Made by a program: the position numbers and the translations under genes. 64,000 bases of DNA from positions 1-64,000 of the forward strand of contig NZ_SLXB01000022.1 of the NCBI RefSeq assembly GCF_004342845.1, given 5' to 3'. Numbering within the stretch: the stretch's first letter is position 1; every line of letters begins with the position of its first letter. This DNA comes from Prevotella heparinolytica (GTDB lineage Bacteria; Bacteroidota; Bacteroidia; Bacteroidales; Bacteroidaceae). The notes under the pieces were generated by a model that saw only the letters and a program-made list of their open reading frames with translations, was not told the DNA's origin and did not search any database. Shown piece after piece: positions 1-7,892 of this stretch.

Positions 1-125
1 CACTGAAAGGCTCGAAAGTCAGAACCGACTGACTCACAAATCATTCACGCTATTTCGCCTTTTCTTGAACCTTGGGGATAGATTTTTTTCAAAAAGTGTA
101 GTATTTTGCGTGTTCCGTGTTGCAT

Positions 126-1850
126 TTACTCTTTTATATACCCATTTATCATGTTCTTTAGTAGTTTTTGCAGTTCTCCTGCTTGGTAAGGCCTTCCCAT
201 TTTCTTCATGACAGAACGCTCCAGTCGATAAATGGCGGTACGGTCGCGTTGAATGATTTTTCCCATATCTACAACGGGGTAATCCAGAAGAAGCAGGACG
301 CATAAGTGGAATTCGATGGTTGAGAGGCGGCAGTCCTTATAGATACGGCTGATAACCTCTTTCTTGTCTATCTCTACCAAAAGCCTTGCCCAATCTTCTT
401 CGTCCAAAAAAATCTTAGGTGTTTTCCCCTCTTTATAAGTTGAAAGAATATTCTCTATTTTCTGAATGACATCGGAGTATTTCCGGATTTTTTGTATCAG
501 TGTCTTGTGTTGTTCACTCAGACCGGCAAGCTCTGTCCGGAGGGCTTGCTTTTGCGTTTCGCCGATTTGCTGTTCGGCAATTTTTTCTTGCAGGGTAAGA
601 ATCTCTTTCTCTTTGTGCCTGATTAGTTCTTGCTGCTTAGCGTAATTATGGCGAAGTTCATCTTCTCTGTGTAACTGTTGACGCTCGCGCTTGCGATATT
701 TTAAGTATCGGCGGAGCAGAAGAAGAACAACAATGACGCAAATACCAATCAAAGAGAGAATAATAAAAACGTACTTGTTGACGGAAGTTTCGTATGACGC
801 TTTTTGCTGCATGGCGTTTATGCGCCAGTGAACTTCAAGAACCTTTGCCTGCTGCGAGGATTGCGCCACACTGTCTTTATATGCAGAATGCAATCTTTCC
901 ATTTCAAGAGAAAAAGCTGTGTTTCCTTGTGCTTGCGCAATGTCCGCCAAGCGCATGTAGGCATCAGCCTTTATTCCATGACTGCGGGTACCGAGGCTTT
1001 TATGCAGATAATAGCTTGCGGAGTCATATTGTCCTACCCGAAAGAAACTTTCGCCTAAGGTGTAGAATGCTTTATGGCAGTGGACGGTATCTTCTTGTAA
1101 AGCGAGATACTGCTTGGCATATTGCAAGGCTTTTGCTGCGTCTTTGACGAGGCTGTAGAAGTTACTCATTGTATTTGCAATCTCTGCCCGTAATCGCTTT
1201 TGTCCGTGTTCGTTCGAAATGCTTTGTGCTTGCAGAAGTTTCTTTTCGGCCGGTGCATAGTCTTTCTGTTTAATCTTAATCCTGCCTTGCATAAGCAGTG
1301 CCTCTGCATGCAAGCCGATGTCACCGAGCCGACTACCAATCAGCTCCGTTTGCCGATAGGCGGAGTCGGCTTTTTCGTATAGTTTCTGTAGAAAATACAA
1401 GAAAGCGGCATTATTGTATATCCGCCCCAACAGTCTCTGATTGTCTGCTTTTTCTGCGAACGGAATAGCCAGCAGGTATTTTTCTGTCGCTGCGGCTTGC
1501 TCGTTTTTATCCCTATAAATGCTTCCCCAGCAATAATAAGCTCGCGCTTGCATTTCTGCTTGCTTATGCGCGTCGTAATATTGCACGGCTATCCGTATCA
1601 GCGAATCATCCGTCTGCGCGATGTAGTTCTTGTCCCGTGCTTGTGTAAGCAACAAGGCATGGTAGGCAATGTCCGCCTCGGTTTTCAAATCCTCTGTCGG
1701 TATGCTTTGCAGTATGCGCAGGGCACTGTCGGGTTGTGATGTCAGCAATGAGTCGGCCTGTGCCAACATCGTGCTGTATGCTGTTTTGTTTGTGCAGGCC
1801 GCCAACAGTAGGGCTGATATAAGTGAAAAGAAGATTGTCTGTTTCTTCAT
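126..1850 (-). CDS. TPR lipoprotein with TM helix and C-terminal HTH
   Basis: Predicted membrane-anchored regulator of a kind common in Bacteroidales. The start is the ATG at 1850 because a lipoprotein signal begins there (hydrophobic run ending LLLAACTN, Cys about residue 19); the upstream in-frame extension is not signal-like. Residues about 30-360 are helical tetratricopeptide-like repeats. A membrane helix follows (YVFIILSLIGICVIVVLLLL), then a coiled coil rich in K/E/Q/R. The last ~70 residues contain LSTIEFHLCVLLLLDY and DRTAIYRLERSVMKK, which look like a LuxR/sigma-type helix-turn-helix. Inference: periplasmic TPRs sense a ligand or partner and the cytoplasmic end binds DNA. Its target is unknown; no partner gene is adjacent in an operon. 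Confidence 0.8.
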   Translation of the reverse strand: MKKQTIFFSLISALLLAACTNKTAYSTMLAQADSLLTSQPDSALRILQSIPTEDLKTEADIAYHALLLTQARDKNYIAQTDDSLIRIAVQYYDAHKQAEMQARAYYCWGSIYRDKNEQAAATEKYLLAIPFAEKADNQRLLGRIYNNAAFLYFLQKLYEKADSAYRQTELIGSRLGDIGLHAEALLMQGRIKIKQKDYAPAEKKLLQAQSISNEHGQKRLRAEIANTMSNFYSLVKDAAKALQYAKQYLALQEDTVHCHKAFYTLGESFFRVGQYDSASYYLHKSLGTRSHGIKADAYMRLADIAQAQGNTAFSLEMERLHSAYKDSVAQSSQQAKVLEVHWRINAMQQKASYETSVNKYVFIILSLIGICVIVVLLLLRRYLKYRKRERQQLHREDELRHNYAKQQELIRHKEKEILTLQEKIAEQQIGETQKQALRTELAGLSEQHKTLIQKIRKYSDVIQKIENILSTYKEGKTPKIFLDEEDWARLLVEIDKKEVISRIYKDCRLSTIEFHLCVLLLLDYPVVDMGKIIQRDRTAIYRLERSVMKKMGRPYQAGELQKLLKNMINGYIKE

Positions 1851-2579
1851 TATGGCTGGTTGTTGTTTGTCTTGCAAAGATAATTTTTTTTTGTTTCGAT
1901 TATCATTTACAGTTTTTTCTCCATATCCGGAACCAGAGTTGGGGATAAGGATGTGCAACCATGCCACGTTGAAAAATTATACCAAAAAACGAATAGAACA
2001 AACCATGTATGGGCAGATGAAAACAACTGCCGGGATTCACTCCCATATTTAGGCTGCCTCAGCCGTATGCTTGGAAGTAGTTTTGAAATGAATAAAAAAT
2101 GCCATGAGTTACCCCCCTTTCTTCAAAAAAAAATCGTCGAACGGGAGTTGATTCTGTCTTTCACAGAGGGTATGCGCTTTTATCATCTTTTTGTTTTCTT
2201 CTTGTCCATAGCGAGCACTTCCACAAGAACATGATAAGAACATGATAAGAACATGGTACGAACATGGTGCGAAAGTAAAATGACTGCTTTTTTATGTGTG
2301 TCCAATCGTGTCGAACCGTTGAAAAGCCGGAATAAATTCAAAACAGATTCTTAGGGTATCTCGGTCGTATACATAGGTGTCTCCTCTTCAGAAGGTGTTC
2401 TGTGAAGGGGGATAGGAATTTTCTGCTTTCTTTGTAGAAGCGTGTTTTGATGGATGGTAAATGTTTATTACATGAAGGCGTCTTCCCGACAGAAAACTTA
2501 CATCCTGTAGGAAAGACGTCGCTATAGGTGCTGCGTCTCCAGCCTCTTGTGAAGAATGTGCTTTTTCGATGTGATATCG
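1851..2579. other. intergenic region without a convincing gene
   Basis: This 729-bp gap lies between two minus-strand regulator genes. Short open frames here have no start context or family resemblance. It contains a T-rich segment, an interspersed repeat element (2185-2268, listed separately), and presumably the promoter of the 126-1850 gene near 1870-1960. Confidence 0.6.
2185..2268 (+). repeat. interspersed element with 11-bp tandem repeats (copy 1)
   Basis: A ~35-bp conserved segment (TTTTGTTTTCTTCTTGTC, then a GCGAGC-containing stretch) is followed by four 11-bp units of the form AAGAACATGRT at 2225-2235, 2236-2246, 2247-2257 and 2258-2268. The same segment and the same 11-bp unit occur in reverse orientation at 40346-40437, so this is a genomic repeat family and not chance low complexity. 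Function unknown. Confidence 0.75.
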
Positions 2580-4085
2580 TTATGCATGCAGTTCCAGTAC
2601 GAACCTTGCTCCTTTGGCATATCCGTCGTCCAGCGTCAGGCTGCCGTTCATCTTGATGGCTATCAGCGAGCAGATGGGCAATCCGAGCCCGTCGCCCTGA
2701 GCCAGGTCTTTTACTTCGGTAAAGGGTTTGAAGATGTTTTCGCGTTGCTCTTCGGGGATGCCGCAACCGGTGTCGCTGACGATGAACTGATGGGTGTGTG
2801 CGCCGCGTTTCTTGAAGTCGAGCCATATCTTGCCGCCGGCAGGGGTATATTCGGCTGCGTTCGTAAGCAGGTGCAGCAACACCCGTTCCAACTGTTCCGG
2901 GTTGACTTTTACATTCAGCTTGGGCGCATTGACGGTGAGTATGACGTCTTCGCGCACTTTCCCCCTTATCTTATCCATGAGATTCTCGCAGAAGGCGGAG
3001 ATGTTTTTCTCTTGCATCTCATAAGGTTCGGACAAGGAGTTCTCCAACTCGGAGAGTTCCTGGATGTGGGTGGAAAAGGCATGCAGCGCTTTTACGCCCG
3101 GCAGTGAGGCGTCGAGTGTGTTCAGGGTAGGTTCCATCTGGGTGGAGATGTTCCGGATGAATTTGGTCTTCAGGTCGTTGTGCTCGTTGGCAATGTTGAT
3201 GGCTTTCTTCTGTTTGCGGGTAAGCACGATGAAGCGAAGCAGCACGATGCCCCCGAACAGCAAAGCGGCGGCCAAAATGGCGGCCAACGCGCAAAGGCCG
3301 ATGATGATGTATTGCTTGGCACTCAGCGAGTCGTCTTTCTCGCCGATGGTGGCGAGGCTTTCGTCATACTTCTTCTTCAAGATGTTCAATTCGTCTTGTG
3401 CGGTAAGCGCCTTTACGGAGTCGGTCCATAAGATGTACTTGTCGTAGGTTCGTGCCACAAGTCCGGCATTATTGGCCTTGCGGGCTATGCCGATAAGCGT
3501 CTTGTAACAGTCGTCCACTTTGGCATACTCCTTCTGCTCCTTGTATTGTCCTATCAGGCGGTTGATGGCGGCATCGCCCTGCGCGTTCATGCCGAAAGTG
3601 TAGTAATAGTTGGCCTGCGTATAGAGGAGGTCGTTGTTCAGGGAGTCGTTGCGGGCAGACTTGGCCGTTTCTTCCATCAGGTTGAGTTGCTCTTTGGCGC
3701 GTGCGGGATTCTTCAGGTTGATATACATCTGCAAGCGCTCTTTGTTGATGCGGAAACGCAGGCCGGGCAGTGCTTTGCCGCTTTTCTGTTCGCCGGCAGC
3801 CACCACTTGCTCCGCACCGCGCAGCAACTCGAAAGCCTCTTTGTAATAGTTCTCCCGATGATAAAGTGCGGCGGCGTTGACGCCGCATTCCACGGTCTTG
3901 TCATACTTGTCTTGTGAGGCAAAGGCGTTGTAGGCCTGCAGGAAAAGGTAGCGGGATTTGATGTATTCCTTTTTCGCAAGGTTTTCTTGCGCTTGTTTCA
4001 TCAGTTCGTCCGCGCGGTTTTGCGCATAGACTTGAGTGCAGAGGCATAAGGCACCTAAAAGGAGTATGCTGAAAATTCTTCTCAT
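2580..4085 (-). CDS. TPR sensor-kinase-like protein with degenerate phospho-acceptor region
   Basis: Predicted inner-membrane sensor. Signal peptide MRRIFSILLLGALCLC, TPR-like helical repeats to about residue 240, one TM helix (about 258-285), then a DHp-like helix and a C-terminal HATPase_c domain with an N-box (HLLTNAAEYTP), G1 box (SDTGCGIPEEQ), F-like FKPF and G2 (GDGLGLPICS). The helix that normally reads NISHELRTPL reads NISTQMEPTL, so the phospho-accepting His is Thr at about residue 315. The ATPase boxes look intact. It may be an allosteric or pseudo-kinase, or transfer phosphate elsewhere. No response regulator is adjacent. The family (TPR plus HATPase, Bacteroidales) is known; the ligand is not. 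Confidence 0.82.
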   Translation of the reverse strand: MRRIFSILLLGALCLCTQVYAQNRADELMKQAQENLAKKEYIKSRYLFLQAYNAFASQDKYDKTVECGVNAAALYHRENYYKEAFELLRGAEQVVAAGEQKSGKALPGLRFRINKERLQMYINLKNPARAKEQLNLMEETAKSARNDSLNNDLLYTQANYYYTFGMNAQGDAAINRLIGQYKEQKEYAKVDDCYKTLIGIARKANNAGLVARTYDKYILWTDSVKALTAQDELNILKKKYDESLATIGEKDDSLSAKQYIIIGLCALAAILAAALLFGGIVLLRFIVLTRKQKKAINIANEHNDLKTKFIRNISTQMEPTLNTLDASLPGVKALHAFSTHIQELSELENSLSEPYEMQEKNISAFCENLMDKIRGKVREDVILTVNAPKLNVKVNPEQLERVLLHLLTNAAEYTPAGGKIWLDFKKRGAHTHQFIVSDTGCGIPEEQRENIFKPFTEVKDLAQGDGLGLPICSLIAIKMNGSLTLDDGYAKGARFVLELHA

Positions 4086-4127
4086 ACGTTATTCTGTTTT
4101 ATTTGCATACAAAGGTAAAATAAATAA

Positions 4128-5801
4128 TCAGTACTTGAAACTGCTTCCTCCTAAAAATTCTCTCAACAGCGAGGTTGGCGGTATTTCCTTGCCCTGAACG
4201 GGTGTGAAATATTTGATAAACTTCAGCAGCCGGTAGGCCTCGGAATATTCGGGGCAGTTGCGCGGCACGCTGTTGAGGATGGGCTCGGCATGGTTGCGTA
4301 GCACGGCGAACTCGAACAGCAGGGCGGAATTGAACATGACGTCGGCATTCTCCTGATAGGGGAATATCCACTTGTCCTCGCCGGCACGCACGCTGGGCCA
4401 GCGCGAGATGGTTTCCTGTGCCGAGTAGCCGCGGTAGTTGTAGTCGCGGATGATGCGGCGCAACAGGCGGTTGTCGGTAGTGGGAATCCAGTTGTGGTCG
4501 TCCAGAGAAATGGTGGTGAGGGCCGACACGTAAATCTTATATTTGCTTTGGGCGGCAATGTGCGGCGTCAGTTCGGGGTTCAGGGCGTGGATGCCTTCGA
4601 GGATGAGGATGGTGTGGTCGTCGATGCGTAGTTTTTCGCCACTATACTCTTTCTTGCCGAGGGCAAAGTTGAAGCGCGGAATTTCCACCTCTTCGCCCCG
4701 GAGCAATGCCTGCAACTGGGTGTTGAATAGTTTGAGGTCGAGGGCGTAGAGCGATTCGTAGTCGTAGTTGCCGTTTGCATCGCGCGGGGTGTCTTCGCGG
4801 TCTACGAAGTAGTCGTCCAGCGAGATGGGGTATGGGTGCAAACCGTTGGTCATCAGTTGCACGGACAAGCGTTTGCTGAAGGTGGTTTTACCGGAAGAGG
4901 AGGGACCGGAAATAAGCACCAGTTTCACGCGGTTGCCGTTCTCGCTGCGGCAATAAATGTCATCGGCGATTTGGGCAATCTTTTTCTCCTGCAAGGCTTC
5001 GGCCACATTGATGAGGTCGGTGGCATGTCCTTCTTCGCAAGCAAGGTTGCAGTCGCCCACATTGCTCAGCCCCATGATGTAGTTCCAGCGCAGATGCTCC
5101 TTGAAGACATCGAGCATTTTCTCCTGCTTCACCACTTCTTCCAGCACATCGGGCTTTTCCTTGTTGGGGATGCGCAGCAACAGGCCGTCGTAGTATTTCA
5201 CGATATCGAACAGGCGGATGTAGCCTGTACTGGGCAAGAGGTTGCCGTAATAGTAGTCTACGGTGTTGCCCAACGTATAATAATAGGTATAGAGCGAACC
5301 GGAGGTTTCCAGCAGCTTCACTTTGTCGTTCATGCCCCGCTCGCTGAAGATGCGCACGGCTTCGGCCGTGTGGCATTCTACACGATGGTAAGGAATATCC
5401 TCGGCAATGATTTCCTGCATTCGTTTTTTGATGGCGGCTACGTCCTCCAGCTCAATGAGCCGGCCGATGCGCAGGTTGCAGAAGTAGCCTTTGGAAACCG
5501 GGTGTTCTACATACAGCTTGCCTTCGGGAAACAACTCGCTGACGGCCTTATAGAGCACGAAGCAGAGCGAACGCACGTAGGTGCGCATGCCCGAAGAGTC
5601 GCGGATGTCGAGAAACTCCACATCCTTGTTGTTGTACACACGGAAGTTCAATCCCTCGGAACGATTGTTCACCTTTGCACTGACCACCTGATAGGGGAAA
5701 TCAAGATTAAAACCGGAATAAATATCCGAAAGTGAACTTCCGATGGGGAATTCTTTGGAAATATTATTATTTTTGCAACAAATTTGTAACATGTGTTTCA
5801 T
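4128..5801 (-). CDS. nucleoside (uridine kinase-like) kinase with TGS/editing-like N-terminus
   Basis: Cytoplasmic P-loop kinase of the uridine kinase/phosphoribulokinase superfamily, predicted to phosphorylate a nucleoside such as uridine or cytidine. The N-terminal ~60 residues resemble a TGS/ubiquitin-like fold, and residues ~60-240 resemble the editing domain of threonyl-tRNA synthetase (YHRVECHTAEAVRIF). The kinase domain starts with the P-loop LISGPSSSGKTTFSKR at about residue 298. It continues with YPISLDDYFVDRED and ILEGIHALNPEL, the typical substrate-lid and Walker B-like regions. Length ~557 aa fits this fused family, common in Bacteroidota and Firmicutes. The start ATG at 5801 has an A-rich purine stretch upstream; a second ATG three codons in is also possible. 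Confidence 0.85.
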   Translation of the reverse strand: MKHMLQICCKNNNISKEFPIGSSLSDIYSGFNLDFPYQVVSAKVNNRSEGLNFRVYNNKDVEFLDIRDSSGMRTYVRSLCFVLYKAVSELFPEGKLYVEHPVSKGYFCNLRIGRLIELEDVAAIKKRMQEIIAEDIPYHRVECHTAEAVRIFSERGMNDKVKLLETSGSLYTYYYTLGNTVDYYYGNLLPSTGYIRLFDIVKYYDGLLLRIPNKEKPDVLEEVVKQEKMLDVFKEHLRWNYIMGLSNVGDCNLACEEGHATDLINVAEALQEKKIAQIADDIYCRSENGNRVKLVLISGPSSSGKTTFSKRLSVQLMTNGLHPYPISLDDYFVDREDTPRDANGNYDYESLYALDLKLFNTQLQALLRGEEVEIPRFNFALGKKEYSGEKLRIDDHTILILEGIHALNPELTPHIAAQSKYKIYVSALTTISLDDHNWIPTTDNRLLRRIIRDYNYRGYSAQETISRWPSVRAGEDKWIFPYQENADVMFNSALLFEFAVLRNHAEPILNSVPRNCPEYSEAYRLLKFIKYFTPVQGKEIPPTSLLREFLGGSSFKY

Positions 5802-5882
5802 AATGTTTCTTTTTTATTGATTTAAACGCTAAATATAGGATATAATAACACATGGGGCAACGAACCCTTTAATTAATTAAAG

Positions 5883-7580
5883 ATGGAATATTCTTTTTAT
5901 GATTTTTTAAAGCTGCTCGGCTCGCTGGCTTTGTTTCTCTACGGAATGAAAATAATGAGCGAGGGGCTTCAAAAATTTGCCGGTGACAGACTACGGAAGA
6001 TTCTCACCGCCATGACAACCAATCGAGTGACCGGCGTGCTGACCGGCGTGCTGATTACAGCGTTAATCCAGTCTTCTTCTGCTACCACGGTGATGGTAGT
6101 GAGTTTCGTCAACGCCGGACTCTTGTCTCTGTCGCAATCCATAGGCGTCATCATGGGTGCCAACATCGGTACCACCGTCACGGCGTGGATTATTTCGGCT
6201 TTAGGCTTCAAAGTAGACATAGCCTCCTTTGCCCTTCCTCTTCTTGCTTTCGGCATTCCCCTGATGTTCTCCCAAAAAAGTTCGCGTAAGTCTATCGGAG
6301 AATTTATTTTCGGCTTTTGCTTTCTCTTCATGGGGCTTTCGTTGTTGCAGTCCAATGCACCCGACCTCAGGCACAACCCCGACATGCTGGCTTTTGTGCA
6401 GGATTATACGGACATGGGCTATTTCTCCATCCTGCTGTTCGTAGGAATCGGAACCATCCTCACGATGATTGTGCAGGCATCCGCAGCCACCATGGCCATC
6501 ACGCTCATTATGTGTGCCAATGGCTGGATCAGTTTTGAGTTGGGCGCGGCGCTGGTGCTGGGAGAAAACATTGGAACAACCATCACGGCCAATCTTGCGG
6601 CGTTGACCGGCAACACGCAGGCGCGCAGGGCTGCTTTGGCGCATTTGGTGTTCAATGTGTTCGGTGTGATGTGGGTGCTGTGTCTGTTCACTCCTTTCAC
6701 CGGAGCCGTGTCGTGGTTTGTGGAGAATGTGATGGGGACGAAAGACCCTGCGGTGGCTGTATCCTTTAAGCTTTCGGCGTTCCACACTTGTTTTAATATC
6801 TGCAACGTGCTGATACTGATTTGGTTCGTGAAGTTCATCGAGCATACGGTTTGCGCTATCATTCCAATGAAGGAGCAGGACGAGGAGTATCGCCTGCGCT
6901 TTATTTCCGGCGGTATGCTCTCTACGGCAGAGCTTTCCATCCTGCAGGCCAGCAAGGAGATTCATCTGTTTGCCGAACGTATCCGCCGCATGTTCGGGAT
7001 GGTGCAGGATTTGTTGCATACGGAGAAAGACGATGAATTCAACAAGTTGTTCAGCCGTGTGGAGAAATACGAGAACATCAGCGACAGCATGGAACTGGAG
7101 ATTGCCAATTATTTGAATCAGGTATCAGAGGGACGGTTGAGCTCGGAAAGTAAGTTGCAGATACGTGCCATGTTGCGTGAAGTGACGGAGATAGAGAGCA
7201 TCGGCGATAGCTGTTATAATCTGGCACGTACCATCAACCGCAAGCGTCAGACCAATCAGGACTTTACGGAAAAGCAATATGAACATATACACTTCATGAT
7301 GAAGCTGACGGACGACGCTCTTTCTCAGATGATCGTCGTTATAGAGCATCCTGAGCATGCAAGCAGTGACGTGAACAAGTCGTTCAATATAGAAAATGAA
7401 ATCAATAACTACCGCAATCAGCTGAAGAACCAGAATATTCTGGATGTGAATAATAAGGAGTACGATTATCAGATGGGTGTCTACTACATGGACATCATTG
7501 CGGAATGTGAAAAACTGGGCGACTATGTGGTGAATGTGGTGGAAGCCGGCAGCGATATAAAAGAAAAGAAAGTGTCTTAG
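5883..7580 (+). CDS. Na/Pi cotransporter family protein with PhoU-like tail
   Basis: Integral membrane transporter for sodium-coupled phosphate uptake or export. Two inverted repeats of the family signature are visible: [17 protein letters not shown] (about residues 63-79) and [13 protein letters not shown] (about 198-210), with 8-10 hydrophobic segments over residues 1-320. Residues ~345-565 form a helical PhoU-like domain ([28 protein letters not shown]). The 565-aa length is typical. It starts just after a divergent gene at 5801 and ends inside a palindrome shared with rubredoxin (7567-7590). Confidence 0.9.
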   Translation: MEYSFYDFLKLLGSLALFLYGMKIMSEGLQKFAGDRLRKILTAMTTNRVTGVLTGVLITALIQSSSATTVMVVSFVNAGLLSLSQSIGVIMGANIGTTVTAWIISALGFKVDIASFALPLLAFGIPLMFSQKSSRKSIGEFIFGFCFLFMGLSLLQSNAPDLRHNPDMLAFVQDYTDMGYFSILLFVGIGTILTMIVQASAATMAITLIMCANGWISFELGAALVLGENIGTTITANLAALTGNTQARRAALAHLVFNVFGVMWVLCLFTPFTGAVSWFVENVMGTKDPAVAVSFKLSAFHTCFNICNVLILIWFVKFIEHTVCAIIPMKEQDEEYRLRFISGGMLSTAELSILQASKEIHLFAERIRRMFGMVQDLLHTEKDDEFNKLFSRVEKYENISDSMELEIANYLNQVSEGRLSSESKLQIRAMLREVTEIESIGDSCYNLARTINRKRQTNQDFTEKQYEHIHFMMKLTDDALSQMIVVIEHPEHASSDVNKSFNIENEINNYRNQLKNQNILDVNNKEYDYQMGVYYMDIIAECEKLGDYVVNVVEAGSDIKEKKVS

Positions 7581-7590
7581 GACACTTTCT
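7567..7590. terminator. palindrome holding both convergent stop codons
   Basis: A perfect 10-bp stem (AGAAAGTGTC / GACACTTTCT) encloses the loop TTAG. The loop contains the TAG stop of the Na/Pi gene (7578-7580) and, on the other strand, the TAA stop of rubredoxin (7577-7579). Both proteins therefore end in Lys-Val-Ser-stop from one palindrome. It is probably a bidirectional terminator, although the T-tracts are short. Confidence 0.6.
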
Positions 7591-7738
7591 CGAAATCGTC
7601 TTTGCCTACGCCGCAGAGGGGGCATACCCAATCTTCGGGGATGTCTTCGAAGGCGGTGCCGGGTTCAATGCCGCTGTCCGGATCACCTAATTCAGGATCG
7701 TAAACGTAGTCGCAAACTGTGCAAATGTACTTTTCCAT
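7577..7738 (-). CDS. rubredoxin
   Basis: Small cytoplasmic one-iron electron carrier, 53 aa. The two Fe(Cys)4 half-sites are present: [12 protein letters not shown] near the N-terminus and [14 protein letters not shown] near the C-terminus, giving CxxC...CxxC at the usual spacing. The start is the ATG at 7738, which gives the usual MEKYICTVC beginning; the longer upstream frame has no family support. In anaerobes rubredoxin feeds electrons to rubrerythrin or superoxide reductase; neither is nearby. The stop lies inside the palindrome at 7567-7590. Confidence 0.95.
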   Translation of the reverse strand: MEKYICTVCDYVYDPELGDPDSGIEPGTAFEDIPEDWVCPLCGVGKDDFEKVS

Positions 7739-7857
7739 AAAACTTGAAATTTTAATTGTTTCTATCTGTAACACGCAAATCATTTGTTTTGTTTACTCCT
7801 TGAGTCGTTTTTTTGTTGAACGGTGTGGAAATGCTGTGGCACATCACTTTTTATTAC

Positions 7858-7865
7858 TACCTTTG
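7858..7865 (+). promoter_or_regulatory. -7 promoter box of the Ca2+ ATPase gene
   Basis: TACCTTTG matches TAnnTTTG. The -33 region (TGTGG near 7835) is only a partial match. Position relative to the ATG at 7893 is reasonable. Confidence 0.4.
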
Positions 7866-7892
7866 CCTCGCTAATTAAATCGGAAAATTTCC

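Noticed and set aside
2338..2826. 162-codon minus-strand frame overlapping the 3' end of the sensor-kinase-like gene
   Set aside because: Arg/His-rich out-of-frame translation of the HATPase region that runs into non-coding sequence.
2556..3107. 183-codon plus-strand frame opposite the sensor-kinase-like gene
   Set aside because: Shadow of the HATPase domain coding strand; no motif and no ribosome-binding site.
4836..5735. 299-codon open frame antisense to the nucleoside kinase
   Set aside because: His/Val-rich translation without motifs; the opposite strand encodes clear kinase motifs.
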